The notes under the pieces are model-generated. The model worked only from the letters and a program-made list of their open reading frames with translations, did no database searches and was not told the DNA's origin. 31,970 nt of DNA from a virus. Below are positions 22,419 to 29,164 of this stretch, piece by piece. Each line of letters begins with the position of its first letter. Position 1 is the stretch's first letter. The stretch is from positions 1 to 31,970 of IMG/VR virus record IMGVR_UViG_3300042673_001382; one strand, 5' to 3'. The translations under genes were made by a program, and so were the position numbers.

Positions 22419-22655
22419 ATGGGGAAAATACAGGGCGAATTGCGCGGAATCCCTGCAATATTAAGGTCTAACGCTATTGACCTGGTTTGTTTTGGAGCGA
22501 TACAAATGCAAAGAGCAAGCAACCCGGATGAAAGCATTGATAAAATTGTCCAAAATGTATTGGATACATTCGGATTGAATGAAACACTTTCACACGGGGC
22601 CGCAAAAACGGCATACTTCAGGAACATAAAACTATTTGTGGAAACGGGGCTATGA
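22419..22655 (+). CDS. Hypothetical protein (78 aa)
   Basis: This small, mostly helical protein (MGKIQGELRGIPAILRSNAI, then DESIDKIVQNVLDTFGL) starts the capsid cluster. The stop overlaps the next start (ATGA). It has no membrane segment or recognised domain. Confidence 0.6.
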   Translation: MGKIQGELRGIPAILRSNAIDLVCFGAIQMQRASNPDESIDKIVQNVLDTFGLNETLSHGAAKTAYFRNIKLFVETGL

Positions 22656-22852
22656 GTGATTATATCTACGCAGAAAAAGACGGGGCAAAACAACGCTTCA
22701 CCCGCAAATCCTGGGACGTACTCGGTACTGATAAACTCGGATGGGTAGAAGTATCCCCTGCACCTCCACCCGTTCCCAAAGAGGTGGACGCGGCACTAAC
22801 ACGGCAAAGCACAAGCCTTAACCCCGAACCTAAAAAACGCGGCCGCAAATGA
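22652..22852 (+). CDS. Small hypothetical protein (66 aa)
   Basis: The product starts MSDYIYAEKDGAKQRFTRKS and has a Pro-rich middle (VSPAPPPVPKEV) and a basic tail (PKKRGRK). The next gene's product also has a Pro-Val-Pro-Lys-Glu segment (EPPVPKEI), so the two may be diverged relatives. Start and stop overlap both neighbours as ATGA. Confidence 0.58.
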   Translation: MSDYIYAEKDGAKQRFTRKSWDVLGTDKLGWVEVSPAPPPVPKEVDAALTRQSTSLNPEPKKRGRK

Positions 22853-23085
22853 TTACAATTCGCAACAAACAGACCGGACGCACACACAGGATCACACCTG
22901 AAAACCTCGGCGAACTTTATGCCAGAGGCGATCAATGGCGTACCCTTTACGAAGTTATCCAGGAGCCACCCGTTCCTAAAGAGATAAGAAAATTGTCCGT
23001 TACTAAAAAAGCGGAATCTGACAACGATGGACTTTCAATCAACAATGATGGACTTCCTCAGCAAGACGCTGGGCAAGAACAATGA
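22849..23085 (+). CDS. Small hypothetical protein overlapping scaffold
   Basis: This 78-residue product shares the EPPVPKEI segment with PPPVPKEV in the previous gene. It ends in an Asp/Asn/Gln-rich tail and overlaps the scaffold gene by up to 59 nt. This is a long overlap, so the scaffold may really start later (ATG 23045 or 23048). Confidence 0.55.
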   Translation: MITIRNKQTGRTHRITPENLGELYARGDQWRTLYEVIQEPPVPKEIRKLSVTKKAESDNDGLSINNDGLPQQDAGQEQ

Positions 23086-23932
23086 AGAGTTAACCGCGCT
23101 ACTCTTTCAAAAAGCGGATGACGGAACGCTAACCGACCAAATAAGTGATGACGCTCTTTCTCAGTTAGAAAACCTCCACCAAACACACCTTCAAAGCCTT
23201 CAGGACGACGCTGGTAAAGATCAGTACAATGAAGGCCACCAAAAGGGAAAGTTTGAAGCATTATCCAAAGAGGAGGAATGGCTCAAAAAGTCATACAACC
23301 TCCAGGGTAGAGGCAAACTACGCGACCTGATAGCAGAGGCTATCCAGGCGAGTGCAAGCCTGACAGAAGACAAGGTGCAAACGCACCCGCTTTTTGTCAA
23401 TGCCAAAACAGCATGGGAAGAGGAAAAAAGCCAACTGATTGAATCGCACACGGCGCAACTTTCAGAGGCAACAACTAAAGTAGAGCGACAAATGCGGTTT
23501 TCACAGGTGTCACCCGTCATTGACGAGGCACTTATCAAAGCCGGAGTTTCCCCCGATTTCCTTAAACCGGCCGCAAAGCGGGCTTTTCTCTCACAGTTTG
23601 AGGGTAAAGACTTTGAAGTTACTGATACGGGTATTTACATCAAAAACCCGGACGGAAAACTGGAAAAGGACGCACACGGCCACCCTGTTAAACTTGATGC
23701 CTTTGTAGGTCGGGCCGCTTCTGAGTGGTTTCCAATCGAAAAGCAACCAACGCGACAGGCTCCAGGGAATGACCCGGCAGACCCGGCAAAGCCCGCAACC
23801 AAGTGGACAAAAGAAAACGCACCAAAAACGCAAAAGGAATTTGACGCGATTTATTCAACGCTGGAAGGCGAAGAGGCGCGCGAATTTACAAGGGCGTTTT
23901 TAGATGCAAACGCACCGGAACCAGCGACATGA
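23027..23932 (+). CDS. Scaffold protein candidate
   Basis: This protein of up to 301 residues is highly charged, helical and coiled-coil-like in its first two thirds (LENLHQTHLQSLQDDAG, KTAWEEEKSQLIESHTAQLS), with a Pro-rich linker (DPADPAKPATK) and a helical acidic end. It lies immediately before the major capsid gene, the usual place for scaffolds, and has no enzymatic motif. Scaffolds guide capsid assembly and exit or are cleaved; no protease motif is seen. The likely start is ambiguous: 23027, 23045 or 23048, all ATG in frame. Confidence 0.72.
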   Translation: MDFQSTMMDFLSKTLGKNNEELTALLFQKADDGTLTDQISDDALSQLENLHQTHLQSLQDDAGKDQYNEGHQKGKFEALSKEEEWLKKSYNLQGRGKLRDLIAEAIQASASLTEDKVQTHPLFVNAKTAWEEEKSQLIESHTAQLSEATTKVERQMRFSQVSPVIDEALIKAGVSPDFLKPAAKRAFLSQFEGKDFEVTDTGIYIKNPDGKLEKDAHGHPVKLDAFVGRAASEWFPIEKQPTRQAPGNDPADPAKPATKWTKENAPKTQKEFDAIYSTLEGEEAREFTRAFLDANAPEPAT

Positions 23933-23949
23933 TGCAAGGTTAAGCGGGG

Positions 23950-23985
23950 CGCAAAACAAAAAACAAACAAACAAACACAAACACT
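23950..23985 (+). promoter_or_regulatory. A/C-rich leader of the major capsid gene
   Basis: The leader contains repeated CAAA (CAAACAAACAAACACAAACAC) directly before ATG 23986, with no Shine-Dalgarno sequence. Similar short A/C-rich leaders precede other virion genes here (for example before 15640 and 25030). In Bacteroidota A-rich leaders are associated with efficient translation without Shine-Dalgarno pairing. Confidence 0.5.
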
Positions 23986-24993
23986 ATGGCTATTACTAAT
24001 AGCGCCCTACCTCTTGTTATAGAGAAGGCCTCTACCCGCTGGCCTGGCAGTATGTCAGAGCGTGATTTTACAGCCCGCATTGACACCCTTCAGGCATTAA
24101 GCGCACAGCAAACAGCCCGCATTGAATACGCCAACCTTCCCGACGGCGTAGATGCCCGCATTGCATGGATGGATAATTGCGATCTTACTGTGGATAGCTA
24201 CGTTTCCACAGATTGCACGTTTTCCGGCCCTGAAGCGGATACTTACAAAAAGGATCTATCTATTGATCAGGCGCGGGAAACCAAGTTCAGTGTACCACTC
24301 GACGCATGGCGCGATAACCTTTTCGGGTTCTCTGACGCTGTGGCAACAAACCTCAATAAGGTAATGGTTGCGCAGGCTGAATATGTGGCAGAGTATTGCG
24401 TAGGCGTGTTTAACGCAAACCTGGGCGTTAACACATACAACAACGGCGGCAACTGGACTATTTCAGGCACTACAAACACAGTTCCGGGCGCTGAGTGGGA
24501 AAGCACCGCTATCATGGGTAAGATGCTGATTGCAGCCCGCAAAAATCGCTTTGAAAATCCTTATGTGATTTCAGGCGAAAACCTGTTCCAGCTTGCATAC
24601 ATGGCCCGTACCAGCGCGGCCAACGGCGAAGGCAAGGGCGATTTCCAGCGTGTCAACGAAATGCCGATCTACAATGACATTTGGAACGTTGACGACGTGA
24701 ACAGCGGCACTTTGATTTCCTACCTGATTGAGCGCGGCACGTTTGCCTTCCTATCAAAAGGGTACTACCCAACGACCCCGGAAACACTTAACGGCAATTT
24801 CCAACGCTTCAGCATCCGTAATCGCTTTTTCCCGGCGCTTGTGCATGATGTGGAAACGCTGACGGATTGCAGTACCGGCACCTGGAAACAGCACTGGAAA
24901 GTTATTCCACGCTACAAACTGGAAATTAACCCGACTGGATGCACGGCAACCCGTACGGGTGTAATTGCACTAACCAACGGCGGCGGCGTGTAA
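23986..24993 (+). CDS. Major capsid protein
   Basis: This 335-residue protein directly follows the scaffold candidate. It begins MAITNSALPLVIEKASTRWP and continues with a long alpha/beta region (YKKDLSIDQARETKFSVPLD, NLFGFSDAVATNLNKVM) and a late NRFFPALVHDVETLTDCSTG, compatible with an HK97-type capsid fold, but I infer the fold mainly from position and length. It would form the capsid shell. The strong A/C leader supports high expression. There is no visible prohead protease nearby, so maturation cleavage cannot be assumed. Confidence 0.78.
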   Translation: MAITNSALPLVIEKASTRWPGSMSERDFTARIDTLQALSAQQTARIEYANLPDGVDARIAWMDNCDLTVDSYVSTDCTFSGPEADTYKKDLSIDQARETKFSVPLDAWRDNLFGFSDAVATNLNKVMVAQAEYVAEYCVGVFNANLGVNTYNNGGNWTISGTTNTVPGAEWESTAIMGKMLIAARKNRFENPYVISGENLFQLAYMARTSAANGEGKGDFQRVNEMPIYNDIWNVDDVNSGTLISYLIERGTFAFLSKGYYPTTPETLNGNFQRFSIRNRFFPALVHDVETLTDCSTGTWKQHWKVIPRYKLEINPTGCTATRTGVIALTNGGGV

Positions 24994-25029
24994 GCGGCTG
25001 ACGTGACAAAAAACAAACATTTCAACACA

Positions 25030-25518
25030 ATGAAAAATAAATTCATTTTCCCGCTTTTCGTCTTTGTAGCCTTTGCTATTGGCCTTGTTGCCTGGAATTA
25101 TCCGGAGAGCGAGTACCAAACGGCGGCCACAGCGCCACTTTCACATACATGGAACAAGGACACCATTACCAACGCGGCAAACGATACGCTTTATCTGCCT
25201 TCGCGCATCCGTCCGGTAAATTCCGATTACATTATTGCCTTATCCATTCACCGTACATCTATTTCGGGTACGGCAAACCTGGCAGTAAAGGTAGAGGAAA
25301 GCGTATATTTGTATAACGGCAGTACACCACCAACACGGGGATGGGTAACATCATTTAACAACCTCGGATCAGCAGCCGACACAGACGCGACGACGGCAAC
25401 TGATGAAACGATCCGAATACCGAACGCTTACGGGCGTTCCTACCGGATTATCATTGATGGCACAGGTACGCAGTCAACGTCTTACGATGCTGCTATTCTG
25501 ATGAAAAAGAAGAACTAA
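25030..25518 (+). CDS. Signal-peptide or membrane-anchored small protein next to capsid gene
   Basis: This 162-residue protein begins with a basic, then hydrophobic segment (MKNKFIFPLFVFVAFAIGLV), a signal peptide or membrane anchor, followed by a Thr/Ala-rich, beta-like domain and KKKN at the end. ATG 25030 is used because the upstream GTG (25003) has a poorer leader. An exported or membrane-bound protein between capsid and tail genes is unusual; roles such as host-surface modification, superinfection exclusion or a membrane stage of assembly are all possible. A strong terminator follows the gene. Confidence 0.65.
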   Translation: MKNKFIFPLFVFVAFAIGLVAWNYPESEYQTAATAPLSHTWNKDTITNAANDTLYLPSRIRPVNSDYIIALSIHRTSISGTANLAVKVEESVYLYNGSTPPTRGWVTSFNNLGSAADTDATTATDETIRIPNAYGRSYRIIIDGTGTQSTSYDAAILMKKKN

Positions 25519-25540
25519 TCTGAATTTTGCCCAATATCAG

Positions 25541-25574
25541 GGGGCCGGGCTTACTTCTGGCCTGGCCCCTTTTT
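25541..25574 (+). terminator. Strong rho-independent terminator
   Basis: GGGGCCGGGC (25541-25550) pairs with GCCTGGCCCC (25560-25569), ten pairs with one G-T wobble, loop TTACTTCTG, then five T. It ends 11 nt before the start of the gene at 25586. Confidence 0.87.
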
Positions 25575-25585
25575 AATTTTCACAA

Positions 25586-26722
25586 ATGGCTGCAATAGAT
25601 ACGACATGTTTTGATGGAGTGGTAGGGCTTGCAAATTGCGCATGCCCCTGCCTTTCTGACGTTGCCCCTGAAGGGTACAACGAGGCAACAAGCGGCCTAT
25701 ACATTGCCGACATTTTGCCGCTCGAAATGGCAGACGGCGCGGATGACTGTAACGACCCAGATAATCCATGGAACGTCCTGGAGCGCGGTTTATCAGAGGG
25801 CAAAAACATGCTCGTTAAAGACCTGAACGCGGGCCTAATGAAGCGCAACCAGCTTACCAGGCAGCCGTTCAACGGGCTGATTGGGGAGAAAGTAAGCAGG
25901 GATGTAGTCACACTATCCAAAGCCTACGCAGGTATGCGCATATGGGCACCAACCATAAAAGGCGGGTATTTGCGGATAAACAAATTAGGCGGCGTATTCA
26001 ACACATCCGGCACGGTAACAGTCCGGGTGTACGATCAGTTTAACGTTCAAATAGGTAGCCCGGTTGCCATAACGGTAACAGCTGGAACGTACAGCACGGC
26101 GAACACTTCTTTTGTATTGCCTCTTTGGCAGGATGGGGGAATTGATACACAGTACTTCCTGACATACCAGGTAAGCGGTACACCGGCCCCGCGTGCAGTA
26201 CGGGCATGGTGTTCGACCTGCAACGGGGTGAGCGTTCCGCTATTCAGTACAACACGACCCTGGACAACAACAAATAAGTGGAGCCGGAATCTACAATGGG
26301 CAAACTGGCTCCAGGTGGGCGGCTTCCAAGCGGATAACCTCACTTCATTTGATCTTTTGGCAGACCAACCCGGAGCGGACAGCGTATCCAATGGCCTTGC
26401 AATGGAGGTTGAACTAACCTGCGACCCTGTGAGCGCTGTTTGTCTTTCTGGGCTTGATTATTCCGACCCGGTTTCCCTATCTATTGCCCACGCTTTGCGG
26501 TATGCAGCAGCCATTTGCACGGCTGAAAAGATAATCAGACGCACAACCCCATACCGCAACGCACAGGTAGCACGGGAGATACTGGCACAGGATATACAAC
26601 AGTGGTGGGCGGATTATAAAACAAATGTCGAGTATGCCACCTTCCATGCCAACGTTGGAAATACAGATTGCGTTTTTTGCAAGCCCGCTTTTTCAATGGG
26701 CGTACAAAGTAAATTAGTGTAG
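25586..26722 (+). CDS. Probable structural protein, cysteine-rich N-terminus
   Basis: This 378-residue protein starts TCFDGVVGLANCACPCL within its first 25 residues, then DDCNDPDNPW, so it holds a cluster of cysteines that could bind metal. The middle is beta-rich (VTVRVYDQFNVQIG) and the C-terminal third helical (SIAHALRYAAAICTAEKIIR). The order capsid, this gene, then tail genes suggests a head-tail joining or tail protein. I cannot name a family. It is followed after 1 nt by the next gene. Confidence 0.68.
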   Translation: MAAIDTTCFDGVVGLANCACPCLSDVAPEGYNEATSGLYIADILPLEMADGADDCNDPDNPWNVLERGLSEGKNMLVKDLNAGLMKRNQLTRQPFNGLIGEKVSRDVVTLSKAYAGMRIWAPTIKGGYLRINKLGGVFNTSGTVTVRVYDQFNVQIGSPVAITVTAGTYSTANTSFVLPLWQDGGIDTQYFLTYQVSGTPAPRAVRAWCSTCNGVSVPLFSTTRPWTTTNKWSRNLQWANWLQVGGFQADNLTSFDLLADQPGADSVSNGLAMEVELTCDPVSAVCLSGLDYSDPVSLSIAHALRYAAAICTAEKIIRRTTPYRNAQVAREILAQDIQQWWADYKTNVEYATFHANVGNTDCVFCKPAFSMGVQSKLV

Positions 26723-26723
26723 T

Positions 26724-27302
26724 ATGACATTCGAGGCAATAATTCAGGAGTACAGCAAAGCGGTAATTGAATCCGGGTTTGTGTCAAAGGTGGGCGGGCT
26801 TGCTCAGGTAGCAAGTGTAAGCACACCCGGAGGAAATCAGACGGTTGTCATGGCAAAACTATTGCCGTTTGAGTCCGGCACATACTCGACTATTTCACCC
26901 GACAGCAAAGAAACGGGTATTGCATTTTGGCGGGCAAGCCCAACCAGGATCACACGGCAAAGCGCCTACCTATCAGAACACCAAAACACGCTAACACTTA
27001 CTGTATGGGTGAATGGTGACAAAGTGAAGCTATCCAGTGACATGGATGCTATTATGTACCTGCAAAAATTGATTGCAGGACATAGGCCGAAAATAGACCA
27101 AAACAGCCCATACCGTAGGGTAAGTATGGAATTTATAGGCGATAGCTTAGGAGAGGTTGTAACGGGCTATGGATGGGATGGGTTAAAATTCAAATACCAC
27201 GAATTGCCGCACCGTCTTTTTAACCTTCAGTTTCGCTTTTCGGCTTTTGTCGGGGCTGGATGCACAACGCCAACGGCGCATATAGTTACTACGGTATGCT
27301 AA
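26724..27302 (+). CDS. Probable tail-completion or neck protein
   Basis: This 192-residue protein is mixed alpha/beta, with a helical start (FEAIIQEYSKAVIESGFVSK), strands (LTLTVWVNGDKVKLSS), and an aromatic C-terminus (LFNLQFRFSAFVG). Position after the connector-region gene and ahead of the tail-assembly chaperones fits a tail terminator or head-tail connector, but sequence similarity is not recognised. Confidence 0.6.
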   Translation: MTFEAIIQEYSKAVIESGFVSKVGGLAQVASVSTPGGNQTVVMAKLLPFESGTYSTISPDSKETGIAFWRASPTRITRQSAYLSEHQNTLTLTVWVNGDKVKLSSDMDAIMYLQKLIAGHRPKIDQNSPYRRVSMEFIGDSLGEVVTGYGWDGLKFKYHELPHRLFNLQFRFSAFVGAGCTTPTAHIVTTVC

Positions 27303-27631
27303 TACTCGAATCAATAAGCGCGGCGATTAGCGCCTGGGTAATATGCCGGGTGCTCATGGAGCCGGGAATGATCTTTGAAAAGTGGGGTTTGTTTGTGGAT
27401 GGGCTGGCAAACAAGGGCATGGAATGGATAGCGAAGCCCTTAGGGTATTGCGGTGTGTGCTTTTCCGGCCAATGGGGTTTTTGGTTCTACCTGATCGCAT
27501 GGCGTGACCGCTGGCAGGCGGGGGAGCTAATAGCCTTTACACTTCAGACAATAGCGGCCTTCATGGTCATTGATTACATAAAAGAAACAGGGCAAACATG
27601 GTTGAATCAATTGAAAAGAGAATCCAGTTAA
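27296..27631 (+). CDS. Small integral membrane protein
   Basis: From ATG 27296, which overlaps the previous stop, the 111-residue protein has three hydrophobic segments: LILESISAAISAWVICRVL (2-20), WGFWFYLIAW, and LIAFTLQTIAAFMVIDYI. A CGVCFSGQWG motif lies before the second. A membrane protein in the tail module is odd: possibilities include holin-like lysis, exclusion or an ejection component, none shown. An alternative ATG at 27260 would add 12 residues from within the preceding gene. It overlaps the next gene by 34 nt. Confidence 0.65.
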   Translation: MLILESISAAISAWVICRVLMEPGMIFEKWGLFVDGLANKGMEWIAKPLGYCGVCFSGQWGFWFYLIAWRDRWQAGELIAFTLQTIAAFMVIDYIKETGQTWLNQLKRESS

Positions 27632-28086
27632 CGGATAACAGCTTTGAGGCCGGAGGGGTGAAATACATCATTCACTCGAGCCTGAATATTGAACGTTACC
27701 GGCACCTGGACGAATTGCAGGTTCGGGCGGCATACGGTACAGATTACGCGGGGCTTTTTCGAGGCTTCCTAAAATGGGTAGAGCTGAAAAACGCCTCAAA
27801 GCCTTTTGATGCTGATACACATTTGCGGAATGTATTTGAGGGTGTGTTAAGAAAGCAAAACAAGCAGAACGACCCGCTTTTGTTGATCTGCACTTTGTTC
27901 TGCGATCCTGAGGGGGCAGACCGGACGGCATGGAGCGAAGAACGGGCAAACGAAACAATAGAGGCATGGAGCCGGGAAGGCTACGCGGTTGAAGATTTTT
28001 TCAAATTGGGGCTGGAATTTGTACGGCGTTATCAGGTCGCCTTTCAGCCCGATTTCCCGAATACTTCGGAAGCGGAGGAAAGCTAA
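27598..28086 (+). CDS. Tail assembly chaperone, short form (lambda G-like position)
   Basis: This 162-residue acidic, helical protein lies three genes upstream of the tape measure. Its last 94 nt overlap an open -1 frame that continues to 28274 with no early ATG. A short and a frameshifted long chaperone in front of the tape measure is the classic tailed-phage plan (lambda G/GT). It has no enzyme motifs. The zero-frame ending (PDFPNTSEAEES) is an acidic tail typical of the short form. Confidence 0.72.
   Translation: MVESIEKRIQLTDNSFEAGGVKYIIHSSLNIERYRHLDELQVRAAYGTDYAGLFRGFLKWVELKNASKPFDADTHLRNVFEGVLRKQNKQNDPLLLICTLFCDPEGADRTAWSEERANETIEAWSREGYAVEDFFKLGLEFVRRYQVAFQPDFPNTSEAEES
27996..28002 (+). 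other. Candidate -1 slippery heptamer T TTT TTC
   Basis: In the zero frame the codons are GAT TTT TTC, giving X XXY YYZ as T TTT TTC. It is the first slip site after the -1 frame opens (a TGA ends that frame at 27990-27992). Slip here would replace the last 27 residues of the short form. Confidence 0.45.
28053..28059 (+). other. Alternative -1 slippery heptamer T TTC CCG
   Basis: The codons GAT TTC CCG give X XXY YYZ as T TTC CCG, 25 nt before the zero-frame stop. Slip here would retain a natural-looking sequence (FQPDFP then EYFGSGG). I prefer this site by protein appearance, though CCC-type slips are less common than TTT ones. Confidence 0.45.
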
Positions 28087-28274
28087 AAGGGAAAGAACCT
28101 GAAAAGGAAGTGGCCATTGACACGGTGGTAAAAGATCAGGCTGGTTTTTGGATGTCGGTATTGACTACGGTTTCAACCACCACAGGAACACCATTAACAG
28201 ACGTTCAAAAAATGGATGTGTTTGATTTTTTCGCCCTATTGGGCGTAGTGGAACGAAGGAACAAGGCAAGATAA
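28059..28274 (+). CDS. -1 frame extension of the tail chaperone (GT-like long form)
   Basis: From either slip site the -1 frame continues for about 70-90 codons to TAA 28272-28274, giving a fusion of about 225 residues. Its sequence includes EYFGSGGKLKGKEPEKEVAI, then QAGFWMSVLTTVSTTTGTP and DVFDFFALLGVVERR. It ends 1 nt before the next start codon (TAATG), so the region is genuinely coding, but no ATG appears until 28152. Reinitiation at GTG 28110 or ATG 28152 is the alternative. Product: long-form tail assembly chaperone, inferred. Confidence 0.62.
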   Translation, partial: EYFGSGGKLKGKEPEKEVAIDTVVKDQAGFWMSVLTTVSTTTGTPLTDVQKMDVFDFFALLGVVERRNKAR

Positions 28275-28804
28275 TGGGTAGCATAAGCGAACAAATACAG
28301 CGAATTGAAGCCATTAAAAACCGGCTTCTAAACCTGTCCGATGCAATAGCAACGGCTGGCGCTGATTTGTGCGCTGACATTGCCGACCGGGTTATAAACA
28401 GAGGTGAACGCGGTGAAGGCGGCAAATTTAGCCCGTATTCAACGAAAGAAGTTCCGGCGTTCTGGTATATGGGTAGAAGCCTAAACGCGCAAGGTGAGGC
28501 AAGGGTTAAGGCTAAGGCTAAAGCTAAAGAGGGCATGTCTTACAAAGAGTTCCGGGAGGCGAACAACCGACCGACGGCCTTCAAAAACTTTTCCTTTTCT
28601 CAAGAGATGTGGCGGGGTTTTGGCGTGAAAAAGGTGGAGGCGAACGGCGGGGATTATACCCTTGTGATCGGCGGGCAAACGAAAGAGAGTGAGGAAAAAA
28701 TAGCCTGGATGTCCGGGCAAGAAAAGGTTTCAATCATTGCGCCGTCTGAAGAAGAGAAACGGCGGCTTTTGCGAACACTTACAAATAATGTGCTAAATGG
28801 CTAA
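28274..28804 (+). CDS. Probable tail-completion or virion morphogenesis protein
   Basis: This 176-residue protein has a helical start (ISEQIQRIEAIKNRLLNL), an Ala/Lys-rich middle (VKAKAKAKEG), and KIAWMSGQEKVSIIAPSEEE near the C-terminus. The late Ser-Ile-Ile-Ala-Pro-Ser-Glu-Glu pattern resembles tail-completion or Mu gpG-like proteins, a weak match. The start codon overlaps the preceding stop (ATAATG), and the end overlaps the next gene by 8 nt. Confidence 0.6.
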   Translation: MGSISEQIQRIEAIKNRLLNLSDAIATAGADLCADIADRVINRGERGEGGKFSPYSTKEVPAFWYMGRSLNAQGEARVKAKAKAKEGMSYKEFREANNRPTAFKNFSFSQEMWRGFGVKKVEANGGDYTLVIGGQTKESEEKIAWMSGQEKVSIIAPSEEEKRRLLRTLTNNVLNG

Positions 28805-29156
28805 GAAAAAATCTTTCAAATCATTGCCTAAAAAGGCTCAACGGGCGGCATTTGCCCAAATGGACGATGACGGGACGCGGCGCGGATCTGGGAAAGGCGG
28901 TTTTTCTTCACATGTAAAAGCATCTTCAAAAAAGTTGCCCCATATAAAAAGTGCAAGCCAAGCGGAAAAGTTAAGCCTTACACAAAAAGCGTTCAAATCA
29001 AAAGGGGCAGATAATGAACGGCAAGTAGCCGGACTTAAATTTGGAATTGATACATCAAAAAGGCTGTTAAGGTCTGGCACGTCAAGTGAAAAAAGAGAAG
29101 CGAAAGAGTTTCTTTCAACAGCAAGAGCCTTTAAAATAAAAAATAAGATAAAATAA
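28797..29156 (+). CDS. Small very basic protein before the tape measure
   Basis: This 119-residue protein is dominated by Lys, Ser and Ala (MAKKKSFKSLPKKAQRAAFA and KSKGADNERQVAGLKFG). It is probably an unstructured or helical nucleic-acid or protein binder. No known family. It precedes the tape-measure start by 8 nt. Confidence 0.62.
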   Translation: MAKKKSFKSLPKKAQRAAFAQMDDDGTRRGSGKGGFSSHVKASSKKLPHIKSASQAEKLSLTQKAFKSKGADNERQVAGLKFGIDTSKRLLRSGTSSEKREAKEFLSTARAFKIKNKIK

Positions 29157-29164
29157 GGTGCTAA

